Translations under genes and position numbers: made by a program
NCBI GenBank assembly: GCA_015233135.1
Contig: JADFYH010000006.1
Span: forward strand, 36,470 to 100,469
From: Deltaproteobacteria bacterium
Lineage (GTDB): Bacteria > UBA10199 > JADFYH01
Reading direction: 5' to 3'
Length of the DNA stretch: 64,000 bases
The notes under the pieces: model-generated
Seen by the model: the letters and a program-made list of their open reading frames with translations, nothing else
What the model was told of the DNA's origin: nothing
Databases searched by the model: none
Shown here: piece after piece, positions 42,136-52,300 of the stretch
Position numbering within the stretch: the stretch's first letter is position 1
How the letters are laid out: every line of letters starts with the position of its first letter

Positions 42136-43688
42136 TGGAAAACTGGAAACCCAAATACCCTCCCCTGCTGATCGCGCTGAGCGTGACCTTGGCCACCTTC
42201 ATGGAAATTTTGGACACCAGCATCGCGAACGTTTCGCTGCCACACATTGCGGGAAATTTATCTTCGAGCATTGAGGAAAGCAATTGGGTGCTCACCGCCT
42301 ATCTCATTTCGAATGCCATCGTGCTCCCCTTAAGTGGATGGCTTTCTTCCCTCATCGGCAGAAAACGCTTCTATATGATGTCCGTCACTTTATTTACCCT
42401 CAGCTCACTGCTTTGCGGACTGGCGCCCAATTTAACTGCCCTGATTTTCTTTCGTATTTTGCAGGGAATCGGTGGAGGGGGCCTGCAGCCCAGTGAACAA
42501 GCGATTTTGGTGGATACCTTTCCTCAGGAAAAACGGGGCATGGGCATGGCCATTTATGGCATGGCCGTCGTCACCGCACCTATCATCGGGCCCACCTTGG
42601 GTGGTCTGATTACAGACAACTTCAATTGGCGCTGGATTTTTTTGATTAATATCCCTGTGGGAATTATTTCCCTCTTCCTCACTCAAAAAATGATTGAGGA
42701 TCCTCCGTATTTAAGACGCATTAAAATAAAAGATTTTAAAATGGATTATTGGGGCCTTATTCTCATCACGCTCGGCCTGGGTTCTCTTCAGTACGTGCTC
42801 GAAAAGGGGGAACGGCTGGACTGGTTCAATTCACACAGCATCCTTATTTTTAGTCTCATTGCTATTGTAGGATTAGCCAGCGCAGTAAGCTGGGAGCTGC
42901 GTCAAAAAGAACCCATTGTCGATTTACGTTTGCTCAAAGAGCGTAATTTCATGATCTCCACTTTTTTCATGTTCATGTTGGGCTTTGTCCTGTACGCCAG
43001 CACGGTCTTGCTGCCCTATTTTCTACAGGTGCTGTTGGGCTATACTGCAACCCTCGCGGGGATGGTCATCTCCCCCGGTGGAATTTTAACCATGCTGCTG
43101 ATGCCCGTTGTCGGAATCCTGCTTTCAAAAGTGCAGGCACGATGGCTGGTCTTGCTGGGTTTTGTTTTAGTCTCTTTGGGATTACTGGACATGGCGCATT
43201 ATAATTTAAGCATCGACTTTGCTACTGCCGTGCATTCCCGCATGATTCAAGCCGCAGGACTTTCTTTTCTCTTTGTTCCCATTAATGCGATGGCCTTTGC
43301 CTTCGTACCTAAAGAAAAATCAAACAACGCCACCGGCATCATCAACCTGTTTCGCAACACAGGAGGCAGCATGGGAATAGCATTTGGAGCCACTTTGCTG
43401 GCGAGACGCGCGCAATTTCATCAAAGCCAATTAGTGGAAAATCTGAGCCCTTACTCCTTGGCTTTTAATGAAAAACTCCATGGCATTCAGCAATTTTTAA
43501 ATTCTCATTTGGGATTACTGTCTCAAAAAGCAGGCGAGCAGCTCTTTTATCAAGAGCTGATGCGGCAATCGAGTCTTATGGCTTTTTTGGATGTGTTTTA
43601 TGTGTTGGGATGGGCCTTTCTTTGTTTGTGCCCTTTGGTTTTTTTACTGAAGAAAACGAAATTAGGGGGAGAGGTGGTGATTCATTAG
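42135..43688 (+). CDS. DHA2-family MFS multidrug transporter, EmrB type
   Basis: This 517-residue proton-driven exporter has the 14 membrane segments of the DHA2 group. The family motif LDTSIANVSLPHIAGNL is in helix 1, GWLSSLIGRKRFY is the cytoplasmic motif A, and RILQGIGGGGLQPS with APIIGPTLGGLITDNFNWRWIFLINIPVG forms motifs B and C. With the preceding adaptor and channel it makes a complete tripartite pump for hydrophobic toxins or drugs. Its stop codon overlaps that of the convergent gene. Confidence 0.95.
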   Translation: MENWKPKYPPLLIALSVTLATFMEILDTSIANVSLPHIAGNLSSSIEESNWVLTAYLISNAIVLPLSGWLSSLIGRKRFYMMSVTLFTLSSLLCGLAPNLTALIFFRILQGIGGGGLQPSEQAILVDTFPQEKRGMGMAIYGMAVVTAPIIGPTLGGLITDNFNWRWIFLINIPVGIISLFLTQKMIEDPPYLRRIKIKDFKMDYWGLILITLGLGSLQYVLEKGERLDWFNSHSILIFSLIAIVGLASAVSWELRQKEPIVDLRLLKERNFMISTFFMFMLGFVLYASTVLLPYFLQVLLGYTATLAGMVISPGGILTMLLMPVVGILLSKVQARWLVLLGFVLVSLGLLDMAHYNLSIDFATAVHSRMIQAAGLSFLFVPINAMAFAFVPKEKSNNATGIINLFRNTGGSMGIAFGATLLARRAQFHQSQLVENLSPYSLAFNEKLHGIQQFLNSHLGLLSQKAGEQLFYQELMRQSSLMAFLDVFYVLGWAFLCLCPLVFLLKKTKLGGEVVIH

Positions 43689-44533
43689 CTCAACCCCAAA
43701 ATCCCCCTCGCCTCCTCCAAACTCGCGACACTTCTCCCTCGCTCTAAAATTTTCTTTACAGCCACATTCACCAAATCAGCATTGGAAGTCGCCATCTCGC
43801 CTGAAGGCAAATAAAAATTATCTTCCAAGCCCACACGAATATCCCCGCCCAAGGCAAGTGCCTCTTCAATAAGACGCCATTGGTCTCGCCCAATCCCAAT
43901 CACTTCCCAATGCGAGCCCTCAGGCACATTGGCCGCCATGGCCGCCAGGTTTCCAGCTCGAGTGGAAATACCTCCCAGCACACCCAAGATCAGAGAAAAA
44001 TGGGCAGGCATTTTCAGTAGGCCCATGTCGATAAAGGGTTGAGCGTTAGCGACATGTCCGCAGTCAAAGCATTCGAGTTCTGGCAAGGCCCCCGCCAAAT
44101 TAATCTGTTCGAGACAATATTGGATATCCCGAAAAGGGTTGGCGAAAACAAAATCGTGATAAAACTTTTTCTGCTTCGAACTGTAGATGGCGTAATTCAT
44201 CGATCCCATGTTCAAGGCCGCAATCTCAGGTTTGTGCTGCACAATATGCGGAGTTCTTTCTTGAATGGGAAGACCAATCCCCCCTGAAGAAAAATTGAGA
44301 ATCACGGGGCAACGCCTTTGAATTTCCGCTTTAATCTCCCCAAAAACGTTCGGCTCCCAAGAGGCTGCTCCTTCGGGTGTGCGTGCATGGATATGCACCA
44401 CGCTGGCTCCAGCGTCATAAGCACGACGCGCTTCTTCGGCAATTTCTACAGGAGAATAAGGGATGGCAGAGCATTGCTCTTTTTTGGCCAATACACCCGT
44501 GAGGGCGCAGGTGATAATGGTTTTTTTGTTCAT
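43685..44533 (-). CDS. BKACE-family (DUF849) beta-keto acid cleavage enzyme
   Basis: BKACE proteins are zinc TIM barrels that condense a beta-keto acid with acetyl-CoA to give acetoacetate and a new acyl-CoA. The 282-residue product starts TIITCALTG, then has VVHIHARTPEG with the two zinc histidines, LNFSSGGIG, NMGSMNYA, the PELECFDCGH segment with the third-ligand Glu, and the C-terminal GLEDNFYLPSGEMATSNADLV. Codons upstream of 44533 do not resemble the family, and the ATG there overlaps the carboxylase stop (ATGA), so I placed the start at 44533. The keto acid substrate cannot be told from sequence. Confidence 0.9.
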   Translation of the reverse strand: MNKKTIITCALTGVLAKKEQCSAIPYSPVEIAEEARRAYDAGASVVHIHARTPEGAASWEPNVFGEIKAEIQRRCPVILNFSSGGIGLPIQERTPHIVQHKPEIAALNMGSMNYAIYSSKQKKFYHDFVFANPFRDIQYCLEQINLAGALPELECFDCGHVANAQPFIDMGLLKMPAHFSLILGVLGGISTRAGNLAAMAANVPEGSHWEVIGIGRDQWRLIEEALALGGDIRVGLEDNFYLPSGEMATSNADLVNVAVKKILERGRSVASLEEARGILGLS

Positions 44534-46119
44534 ACCGGCATCACTCCATGCTTCTTCTTCGGCCAATGCATCTGTTTATTTTGTGCAAGTTCCAGAGTTC
44601 TTAAAATCCATTTTTTGGTATCGCGTGGATCAATAATGTCGTCGATATAGGCGCCGGCTGCGGCTTTTTCCAGGCTGATTTCTTTTTGATATTTTTCAAC
44701 CAGCTCTTTTCGGGTCTGTTCGGGATTTTCAGATTCTTTGATCTGTTTTCGGAAAAGAATATTCACGGCCCCTTCCGCCCCCATAAGGGAAATCTCGGCA
44801 GAAGGCCAGGCCACAATGCCATCCGGTTCATAGCCTCGGCCACACATCACATAATAACCCGCGCCATAGGCCTTGCGGACAATCACCGTCAGCTTGGGCA
44901 CCGAGGCCAGCGACACCGCATAAAGCATTTTTGCGCCGTGACGGATGATGCCTTGTCGTTCTACTTTGGAGCCCACCATAAAACCCGGCACGTCCTGTAA
45001 AAAGAGCAGGGGGATATTGAAGGCATCGCACAAATTAATAAATCGTGCCCCTTTATCGGAGGAGTCTACATCCAGCACACCCGCTAACACCAAGGGTTGG
45101 CTGGCGACTATCCCCATGGGTCTGCCGCAGAAACGACCCAAGCCTACAATCAGATTTTTGGCAAACTGGGGTTTGATTTCCAAAAATTTTTCATGGTCGA
45201 CCAAGCGACGAATCACTTCATGCATGTCGTAAGGACGTTTTGAATTTTCAGGGACGACCTGCAAGATAGAGGCATCTACCTGATCGCTGGGAGCTTCTTC
45301 TTGATATTCGGAAAAAGAAAAATCGTCTGAAGTGGAATGAATTTTTAGAGGAGGTTTTTCGCCGCAGTGTTGAGGAAAAAAACCCAGATAGTCACGAATC
45401 ACCTGAATACACTCCTGGTCGTTCGCTACTTCTAAATCCCCCACGCCACTCACTTCACAATGTATTTTTGAGCCCCCCAAATCTTCGACACTCACCTCTT
45501 CACCAATCACGGCCTTCACCAAATGGGGCCCTGCCAAGGCCATAGAGCTTGTACCTTTCACCATAGGCACAAAATCGGCCAAGGCCGGGATATAAGCGGT
45601 TCCCGCAGCGCAAGGGCCCATCATCGCCGCTACTTGAGGAATAAAGCCACTCATTTTCACCTGATCGTAAAAAAGCTTCCCACTCTCTGCAAACTGCGAA
45701 CCCGCTAATTCCTGAATGCGAGCGCCTGCAGAATCCAAAAGCCAAACCAGAGGAATACGCTCACGCAGGGCCAGTTCGCGCAAGCGATCTACCTTGCGTT
45801 CTTGCACATAGCCAATCGACCCTGCCATCACTGTAAAATCGTAGGCTACACAAGCGACCAATCGCCCTTCAATTTTCCCATAGCCTGTCACACAGCCATC
45901 CGCAGGAGTGCTGCGTTCCTGCATGTCCGGATGCGTCGATTGATGATGAGCCAGAATCCCCATCTCGATAAAAGTACCTTTATCGAAAAGCAAGTCGATG
46001 CGCTCGCGCACACTGAGTTTACCGGCCGCATGTTGACGGGAAACTTCTTCAGCACCTCCCATCTCGAGAACTTTTTCTTTTTTGGATTTGAGTTGTTTGG
46101 ATAATTCTTCGAAAGACAT
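44530..46119 (-). CDS. Acyl-CoA carboxylase carboxyltransferase (beta) subunit
   Basis: This 529-residue biotin-dependent carboxyltransferase is of the propionyl/methylcrotonyl-CoA carboxylase type. The N-terminal half has GKLSVRERIDLLFDKGTF, YDFTVMAGSIG, LLDSAGARIQE and the oxyanion region GPCAAGTAYIPALADF. The C-terminal half has LFLQDVPGFMVGSKVERQGIIRHGAKMLYA and AYGAGYYVMCGRGYEPD. The biotin carboxylase and biotin carrier subunits are not nearby. It is coupled to the BKACE gene by a four-base overlap, suggesting one acyl-CoA pathway, perhaps degradation of leucine or odd-chain compounds. A malonyl-CoA supply for the FAS is conceivable but unsupported. Confidence 0.92.
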   Translation of the reverse strand: MSFEELSKQLKSKKEKVLEMGGAEEVSRQHAAGKLSVRERIDLLFDKGTFIEMGILAHHQSTHPDMQERSTPADGCVTGYGKIEGRLVACVAYDFTVMAGSIGYVQERKVDRLRELALRERIPLVWLLDSAGARIQELAGSQFAESGKLFYDQVKMSGFIPQVAAMMGPCAAGTAYIPALADFVPMVKGTSSMALAGPHLVKAVIGEEVSVEDLGGSKIHCEVSGVGDLEVANDQECIQVIRDYLGFFPQHCGEKPPLKIHSTSDDFSFSEYQEEAPSDQVDASILQVVPENSKRPYDMHEVIRRLVDHEKFLEIKPQFAKNLIVGLGRFCGRPMGIVASQPLVLAGVLDVDSSDKGARFINLCDAFNIPLLFLQDVPGFMVGSKVERQGIIRHGAKMLYAVSLASVPKLTVIVRKAYGAGYYVMCGRGYEPDGIVAWPSAEISLMGAEGAVNILFRKQIKESENPEQTRKELVEKYQKEISLEKAAAGAYIDDIIDPRDTKKWILRTLELAQNKQMHWPKKKHGVMPV

Positions 46120-46238
46120 AGATGTGTAGCCCTCTTTACAGATTTAATAGAAAAACGAGTGTCATAAACACCAAGCACAAATTCATCCAAAATAGAACAA
46201 GATTATTAGCGTAACTGAGATAAGGGCACTCTGTGTTC

Positions 46239-46280
46239 AAATGATCATTTTAGATTGATCCCTCAAGCGTTAAATGCTTG
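46239..46280 (+). promoter_or_regulatory. Palindromes upstream of the SulP gene
   Basis: AAATGATCATTT (46239-46250) is a perfect 12-bp palindrome, and CAAGC/GCTTG (46264-46268, 46276-46280) forms a small hairpin eleven bases before the ATG. They could bind a regulator of the transporter gene. No clear -35/-10 pair or Shine-Dalgarno sequence is visible in 46120-46290. Confidence 0.3.
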
Positions 46281-46290
46281 AAAGACTTTC

Positions 46291-47964
46291 ATGGAAAAAA
46301 CTCTACAAACCATTTTTAGGCCCAAGCTTTTCTCCACTCTCAAAAAATATACCCTTGCCCTTTTTTGGGGGGATCTTTCAGCGGGTCTTATTGTGGGCAT
46401 TGTTGCGCTTCCTCTGGCGATTGCCTTCGCTATTGCCTCAGGGGTGACCCCAGAGCGAGGGCTCACAACCGCTATCCTCGCAGGTTTTATTATTTCAGCC
46501 TTAGGAGGATCCCGAGTTCAGATTGGAGGCCCCACAGGGGCCTTTGTGGTCATCGTTTACGGCATTGTTGAGAAATATGGGATCGATGGGCTTATTCTTT
46601 GTAGTTTGATGGCAGGGGTGATGCTCATTCTCATGGGTCTCCTGCAACTGGGAAGCATCATCAAATTTATTCCTTATCCTTTGACCGTGGGCTTTACTTC
46701 AGGCATTGCCATCATTATTTTTTCCTCCCAAATCAAAGATTTCTTTGGATTAAAAACGCCCGCCCTGCCCGGAGATTTTATTGAAAAATGGGAAATCTAC
46801 TTTCATGCCTTTCGAACACTCGATCATACCACCACGCTTCTTTCCTTGGCTTCCCTGGCTATTCTCGCTCTCTGGCCTCGAATTAATCGAAAAATTCCTG
46901 CCTCTGCCATTGCTCTTTTGTTCATGACCCTTATCGTGCATTTTTTTCATCTCCCCGTAGAGACCATAGGCTCACGCTTTGGAAAACTTTCTGCTGGATT
47001 ACCCAGCTTCAATTTCCCCTATTTCACCTTGGCTCAAGCAAGAGGACTGATCAGCCCCGCCTTTACCGTTGCCTTGCTGGGCGCCATCGAATCTCTTCTT
47101 TCTGCAACCGTTGCCGATGGCATGATTGGAGGCAGACATCGATCCAACACAGAACTCATTGCCCAGGGAATTGCAAATCTTGTCGCCCCACTTTTTGGCG
47201 GTATTCCCGCCACGGGCGCCATCGCGCGAACTGCCACGAATATCAAAAATGGAGCCCAAACACCTGTAGCAGGCATCATTCATGCGCTTACTCTTCTTTT
47301 CATCGTCCTTCTTTTTGGCTCCTGGGCTAGCCAAATTCCCTTGTGCGTCCTCTCCGCCATTCTGGTGGTGGTCGCCTATCACATGAGCGAATGGCATGCC
47401 TTCAAATCTTTGCTCAAAGCGCCTCGTATGGACATCGCTGTGCTGATCGTGACTTTCCTGCTCACGGTTTTCTTTGATTTGACTGTAGCCGTAGAAGTTG
47501 GACTGCTGCTCTCCCTGGTGCTTTTCATGAAACGAATGACCGACGTCACCAGCATCCGTGAAATTACTTCGGAGATCTCTTATTCAGAGCCATCTTATTC
47601 TGAAAAAGATGAACTAGGAAAACCCAGGCAGAAGGATGTAGTCGTTTACGAGGCCGAAGGGGCCTTTTTCTTTGGGATTGCCGAGCTACTTCGAAATACC
47701 CTGGATATCGGAAGTGAACCGCCAAAAATTTTCATTTTGAGAATGCGGCATGTTCTGGCTTTGGATGCGACAGGACTTCAGGCACTTCGCGATCTCCACA
47801 GACAGTGTCAGCACCACAAGACACAGCTGATGATTTCAGGAATTGGTGCCCAACCTTTTCTGGCGATGCAACGCTCCGGTTTTCTTCAAGAGATAGGGAG
47901 AGATAACGTGCTGGCCACACTCGACGAAGCCATGCGGCGTGTGCAGGCACTCAAGGCGGCATAA
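46291..47964 (+). CDS. SulP-family anion transporter with C-terminal STAS domain
   Basis: SulP proteins move sulfate, bicarbonate or other anions. The 557-residue product has about 12-14 membrane segments beginning FWGDLSAGLIVGIVALPLAIAFAIASG, the signature GGSRVQIGGPTGAFVVIVYGIV, and IPATGAIARTATNIKNGAQTPVAGI in the middle. The cytosolic STAS domain covers about residues 450-550, with VVYEAEGAFFFGIAELL and ALDATGLQALRDL where the nucleotide- or partner-binding loop should be. The substrate cannot be told, and bicarbonate or sulfate are the usual choices. Confidence 0.93.
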   Translation: MEKTLQTIFRPKLFSTLKKYTLALFWGDLSAGLIVGIVALPLAIAFAIASGVTPERGLTTAILAGFIISALGGSRVQIGGPTGAFVVIVYGIVEKYGIDGLILCSLMAGVMLILMGLLQLGSIIKFIPYPLTVGFTSGIAIIIFSSQIKDFFGLKTPALPGDFIEKWEIYFHAFRTLDHTTTLLSLASLAILALWPRINRKIPASAIALLFMTLIVHFFHLPVETIGSRFGKLSAGLPSFNFPYFTLAQARGLISPAFTVALLGAIESLLSATVADGMIGGRHRSNTELIAQGIANLVAPLFGGIPATGAIARTATNIKNGAQTPVAGIIHALTLLFIVLLFGSWASQIPLCVLSAILVVVAYHMSEWHAFKSLLKAPRMDIAVLIVTFLLTVFFDLTVAVEVGLLLSLVLFMKRMTDVTSIREITSEISYSEPSYSEKDELGKPRQKDVVVYEAEGAFFFGIAELLRNTLDIGSEPPKIFILRMRHVLALDATGLQALRDLHRQCQHHKTQLMISGIGAQPFLAMQRSGFLQEIGRDNVLATLDEAMRRVQALKAA

Positions 47965-47975
47965 GGGCTGGATCA

Positions 47976-48863
47976 TCATGCAATATCTTTTATGATTTCT
48001 TTTTTTATCCATGCCGCATTTTTTTTATGACTGATTTTTCTGCCTTTCTCCTGAACATAAACCTGCACAAAAGAAGCCCCTAAAAATAACAGGAGAGAAG
48101 AATAATAAACCCAGACCAGAATAATCACGAGGGACGCCGTGGCTCCGTACACATTGGCGATATTGCTTTTGAGAATATAAAGGGCGATGAGATATTTCCC
48201 TGCGGCAAAAAGTATTGCTGTAAACAAGGCCCCTGGGAAGACATCCCTCCACTGCAATTTCACATCCGGTAAAACTTTATAAATAATTGCAAGCAGCAGG
48301 GAAACTACTGCCAGAGAAACGATTCCATTCATGAAGCTTAATGCCCCCGCAGAGATGTGAAAATAGGGAAAAATAAAATTACCAAAAAGGCTGATGCTGG
48401 CGCTCAGGATTAAAAAGAACAGGGAAAAGAAGGCAAAGACAAGAATCATCGCCAAAGAAATGAGCCTGTTTTTAAAAAAGGAGATGAAATCATTCACCTC
48501 AGGCGCTGCTCGCACGGACCATATCTGATTGAGCGCCCCCTTGAGTTGCGCAAAACCAGCACTGGCCGCCATCAAAAAAAGAAAGAGCCCAATAAAAGTG
48601 GCCCACGTGGCATGACGTTGTAACACAAGATGTTGAACCATCTTTTTTATAGTATGCGCACTGTCCCTGCCTATAAGACTATTAATTTCCAAAAACACTC
48701 GACCTTCTGCAGATCTTTCTCCAAAAATAAATCCTGAAATTCGAATCACTAATATTAAGGTAGGCCCGAGCGAAAAAAGTGCCCCATAAGCAAGCGCTGC
48801 CGCGTGCTCAAAAACGTTGTTTTGCAACCAATTTAAAATTACTTTTTTGAAAAAAATAAGCAT
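47976..48863 (-). CDS. YihY/BrkB-family inner membrane protein
   Basis: This family of six-helix membrane proteins has no settled function, and the old label of ribonuclease BN is wrong for it. The product has FEHAAALAYGALFSLGPTLILVI in the first helix, a WATFIGLFLFLMAASAGFAQLKGALNQIW segment and YKVLPDVKLQWRDVFPGALFTAILFAAGKYLIALYI, all diagnostic. The frame opens at GTG 48917, but GAGGGA six bases before ATG 48863 favours a 295-residue product. It converges on the SulP gene with an 11-base gap. Confidence 0.9.
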   Translation of the reverse strand: MLIFFKKVILNWLQNNVFEHAAALAYGALFSLGPTLILVIRISGFIFGERSAEGRVFLEINSLIGRDSAHTIKKMVQHLVLQRHATWATFIGLFLFLMAASAGFAQLKGALNQIWSVRAAPEVNDFISFFKNRLISLAMILVFAFFSLFFLILSASISLFGNFIFPYFHISAGALSFMNGIVSLAVVSLLLAIIYKVLPDVKLQWRDVFPGALFTAILFAAGKYLIALYILKSNIANVYGATASLVIILVWVYYSSLLLFLGASFVQVYVQEKGRKISHKKNAAWIKKEIIKDIA

Positions 48864-48990
48864 AGGGTTATCCCTCACCCAATCGAGATAGATATTGCAG
48901 CACTTGAGAAAACACACTAGTTATTTTCGTTCCTTGCCATCTAAAAATTAAAAGTGGACTGGTTTAAATTTTAGAAATGGGCTAAAGACG

Positions 48991-49032
48991 AATTCCCCTC
49001 TCCCCTTGGGGGAGAGGGCCAGGGTGAGGGGA
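48991..49032. repeat. Family A repeat, left copy beside the DUF559 remnant
   Basis: CCCCTCTCCCCTTGGGGGAGAG followed by GGCCAGGGTGAGGGG. It is the reverse complement of the copy at 49298-49336 with few mismatches, so the two form terminal inverted repeats around the remnant. Confidence 0.9.
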
Positions 49033-49039
49033 GAAATAA

Positions 49040-49342
49040 ATGGGGACACTGCTTGGCATTTCAAAATTACTCCGAAAGAAAAGTACAAATACAGAAAATG
49101 ATCTTTGGTACTATTTGAGATCCAGGCGTTTAAAGGGGTTGAAATTCAGAAGACAATATATTCTTGGAGCTTATATTGTGGATTTCGTATGTTTGGAAAA
49201 GGGGTACTAAAGTATTACGATTTTGGAATTTTGGAATAATGAATTTTATGAGAACCGTGAGGGAGTGTTGAATCAGATATTGGAAGCAAGTAATGGACCC
49301 CTCACCCTGCCCTCTCCCCCGAGGGGAGAGGGGAATAAATGA
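49040..49342 (+). pseudogene. Decayed DUF559 endonuclease-like gene between inverted repeats
   Basis: DUF559 proteins are small PD-(D/E)XK nucleases related to Vsr. From ATG 49040 the frame reads RKKSTNTENDLWYYLRSRR, LKFRRQYILGAYIVDFVCLEK, then stops at 49208-49210. A second segment, in another frame from about 49216, gives LEFWNNEFYENREGVLNQIL, the normal C-terminus. The middle, which in the family holds the catalytic Glu-Leu-Asp-Gly-x-x-His region, is deleted, so the gene is dead. The second frame runs on into the right-hand repeat and ends GPLTLPSPRGEGNK, stop at 49340-49342. The region 48918-49399 contains only this remnant and its two repeats. Confidence 0.8.
49298..49336. repeat. Family A repeat, right copy overlapping the DUF559 3' end
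   Basis: CCCCTCACCCTGCCCTCTCC followed by CCCGAGGGGAGAGGGG. It is inverted relative to the copy at 48991-49032 and supplies the last 14 codons and stop of the nuclease remnant. Confidence 0.9.
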
Positions 49343-49399
49343 GTGAACAGTTAAAGTATATTATTTTATCCGCTCGATAGTGCGAAGACCAATTTAAGT

Positions 49400-52300
49400 T
49401 TATTTCCCTTTGGGGCTCTTTTCCTTTTCTCCCCAGACGTCAATCTCCAAATCATCACTAGCCGTGCGACCTGCACTGTCGCTCACAAAAACACGGATCA
49501 CTGCACTCGTATTATTGACGGGGGCTCTATAAAGCACGGTGTCTCCTCCGGTATCAGAAAGACTTCCTGCCCCGCTCAGCAGGCTCCAGTTATAAGTGAC
49601 TGAACCAGAAGCATTGCCCACAGTGGCTTTCATGGAAACTGTAGATTGGACATGAGCCAATTGATCTTCTCCCAAACTGACACTCAGCGGCGGAAGCAGA
49701 TGGCTAATGCTGCCTGTCCCATATTCACTTTCATCTTCGTTATTACCCTCATTTTCACCATGGTCTTTATCACCATCCTTTTTATTGTCTTTATTTTTGT
49801 CTTTGTCCTTGTCCTCATCTTTATCTTCGTTCTCTTTGTGATCCACATCGGCCACACTTACGGTCACGGTATTCAGAGTTAAATGATTATAATTCCCATC
49901 CGTGCTGGCACTGGTGTGTGTGAGTGTGCGAGTTCGGCTTCCTTCCTGGATAAGATCAGGCAGCACACTCACCTGAACCGTCTGCGCAATGTTCCAGTTG
50001 CTGCTACCAAAGTTCAATATTCCTATACTGGAGGCCTTGGCACCCGGAACAGTCACCAGGACAGGGCTTGCCGCCGTTACGGTGATACTGACCTCTGCCG
50101 CAGGTTCTGCGTTGAGCATCACCGTGTAAGTATCGGTCGTTCCATCCTCCCCCACACTGACTGCGTTTTTAGAGAGCTGGATTCCAGCACTGTCATTGTC
50201 GAAGACTTGAACCTTCAAGTCGACTGCCGCGAGCGAATTATAATTCGCATCGGCAGAACTCACGAAGTGCCGGATGATATGAGTTTGAGTGCCTTCTATT
50301 TTAAAGTCGTCTAGCGCTGTTACCGTAATGCTTTGCGGGATATTCCAGTTGTCTGGAGTAAAGGTAAGATTGGAACTTGTGAGCTTGAGCCTGTTCGTTG
50401 CATCAATTGGAACAAGGCTCACAGCCACTGGCCCAGTGGGTTGAGAAGTCAGAACCACACCATAACTATCCGTTGTTCCGCCTTCTGTGACCTGAGTGGA
50501 ACCTCCGCTTTCAATCAAGCTCAAACCCGCCTGATCATTATCGGTGATGTTGGCCTTTACCGAGGCTGCCGCAATCCCATTGTAGTTGGGATCAGCACTG
50601 GTGACACTCTGCTGAACTAATCCCGTGTGCAGCCCTTCTTGCACGGCATCGTCCACGGCAGTCACCGTCACGGTTTGAGGCACCTTCCAATTTTCGGCAG
50701 TGAAAACCAGAGAAGAAGGAGCCACACTGACCTGGCTGTCTGTAGCGATATTCACAGTCACCGCAGCAAGCGGTTCGCTATCCAGTATCACCGTATAAGT
50801 ATCTGTAGATCCTCCTTCCGTGACATCCGTAGAGCCTCCGGTTTGGACGATGCTCACCCCTGTTACTGTAATATTAATGGATCTCGTACTCTCATTGGCG
50901 GCAGGATCTTCAGCCTTAAAGGTGACCTTACTAAACAGCCCTTTTTGTGACGCAGTGGGCATCCAGGCTACTGCGCCCGAGCTTGAATCCACTGATAATC
51001 CTGTAGGACAGTTTGACACACAAGAGTAAGTGATAGGATCGGCATCCGCGTCTACTGCATTCAGAGTAAAGGCAAGACTGCTTCCACTCTTAATCGTCTT
51101 ATTTCCAGGATCTGCCAGCAGAGGCGCATGATCATCATTGAGAATGGTTCCCAGACCCTGACTCTTGCCGAGGCTTGCATTTACTGGCGAAGACAGATGG
51201 ACATAAAAAGTTTCATCCATTTCAACTTTTGCATCTCCAAGAATACTGACATTCAAAGTTTTACTGTTTTCGCCCGGATTGAAAAGCAGAGTCCCCGAAG
51301 TACTGATATAATCGGAACCTGCCGTCGCGGTGTTATCGGCCGTTTCGTAATTCACGCTCACGGTTTTTCCGGATACGGCAGACAAAGTGACCGTAAAGCT
51401 CATGTTGCTGCTTCCTGAATTTCCTTCGGTCTGCGAAACATCATTAATGGAAATCGATGGAGCGCTGTCGTCATTGAGAATGGTTCCCAGCGCCTGACTG
51501 CGACTGATCGTCGCATTGGAAGCTCCCGACAGATTGACAGTGAAAAACTCATCGGGTTCATCGGTGGTATCGCCTAGAATCGGCACATAAAGAGTTTTAG
51601 TAGTTTCTCCGGGATTAAAAACAAGCACGCCAGAAGTGCTGTTATAATCAGAACCCGCGAGAGCGGTCCCATCGGCCGTGGCATAATTTACGCTTACAGT
51701 TTTAGCGGAGGCCTCAGATAAGGTAAGCGTGAAGCCCATATTGCTGCTTCCGGAATTTCCTTCGGCCTGAGAAGCATCTGCGATAGAAAGCGTGGGAGCC
51801 GTGTCGTCATTGAGGATGGTGCCTATTCCATAAGCCAAGCCAGAAATATCGGCATTCACAGGATTCGATAAGTTCAGCGTGAAGCTTTCATCCGGCTCAT
51901 CCGTCGTATCTCCCCTAATACTCACTTGAATCGTCTGAGAAATTTGTCCGGCAGGAATAAGGAGTGTCCCGCTAGTGGCCGTGTAATCGGATCCCGCTGT
52001 TGCAGTGCCATCTGCGGTCGCATAATCTACCGTGGTGCTGACTCCGGAAGCCGCTGAGAGCGTGACGGTGAAGAGGAGAGGCGTCGTTCCCGAATTTCCT
52101 TCCAGCACACTGGGATTGTCTATACTGAGGCTGGGCCTGATCATTGTAGCTCCACTCACGGCCTTATCTTGATCAATGATATGAGCGGCATTGTCCTCCG
52201 TCTTAATCGAGAAAGTTCCTGTCGCTCCACTGCTTGTGGGATTACGCACGCCGGATAATACAATCGTCACCGCAGTGCCGCCAGTGAGGACTCCGCCTGT

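Noticed and set aside
49040..49210. Intact small nuclease gene
   Set aside because: The catalytic middle of the DUF559 family is missing and the C-terminal segment is in another frame.
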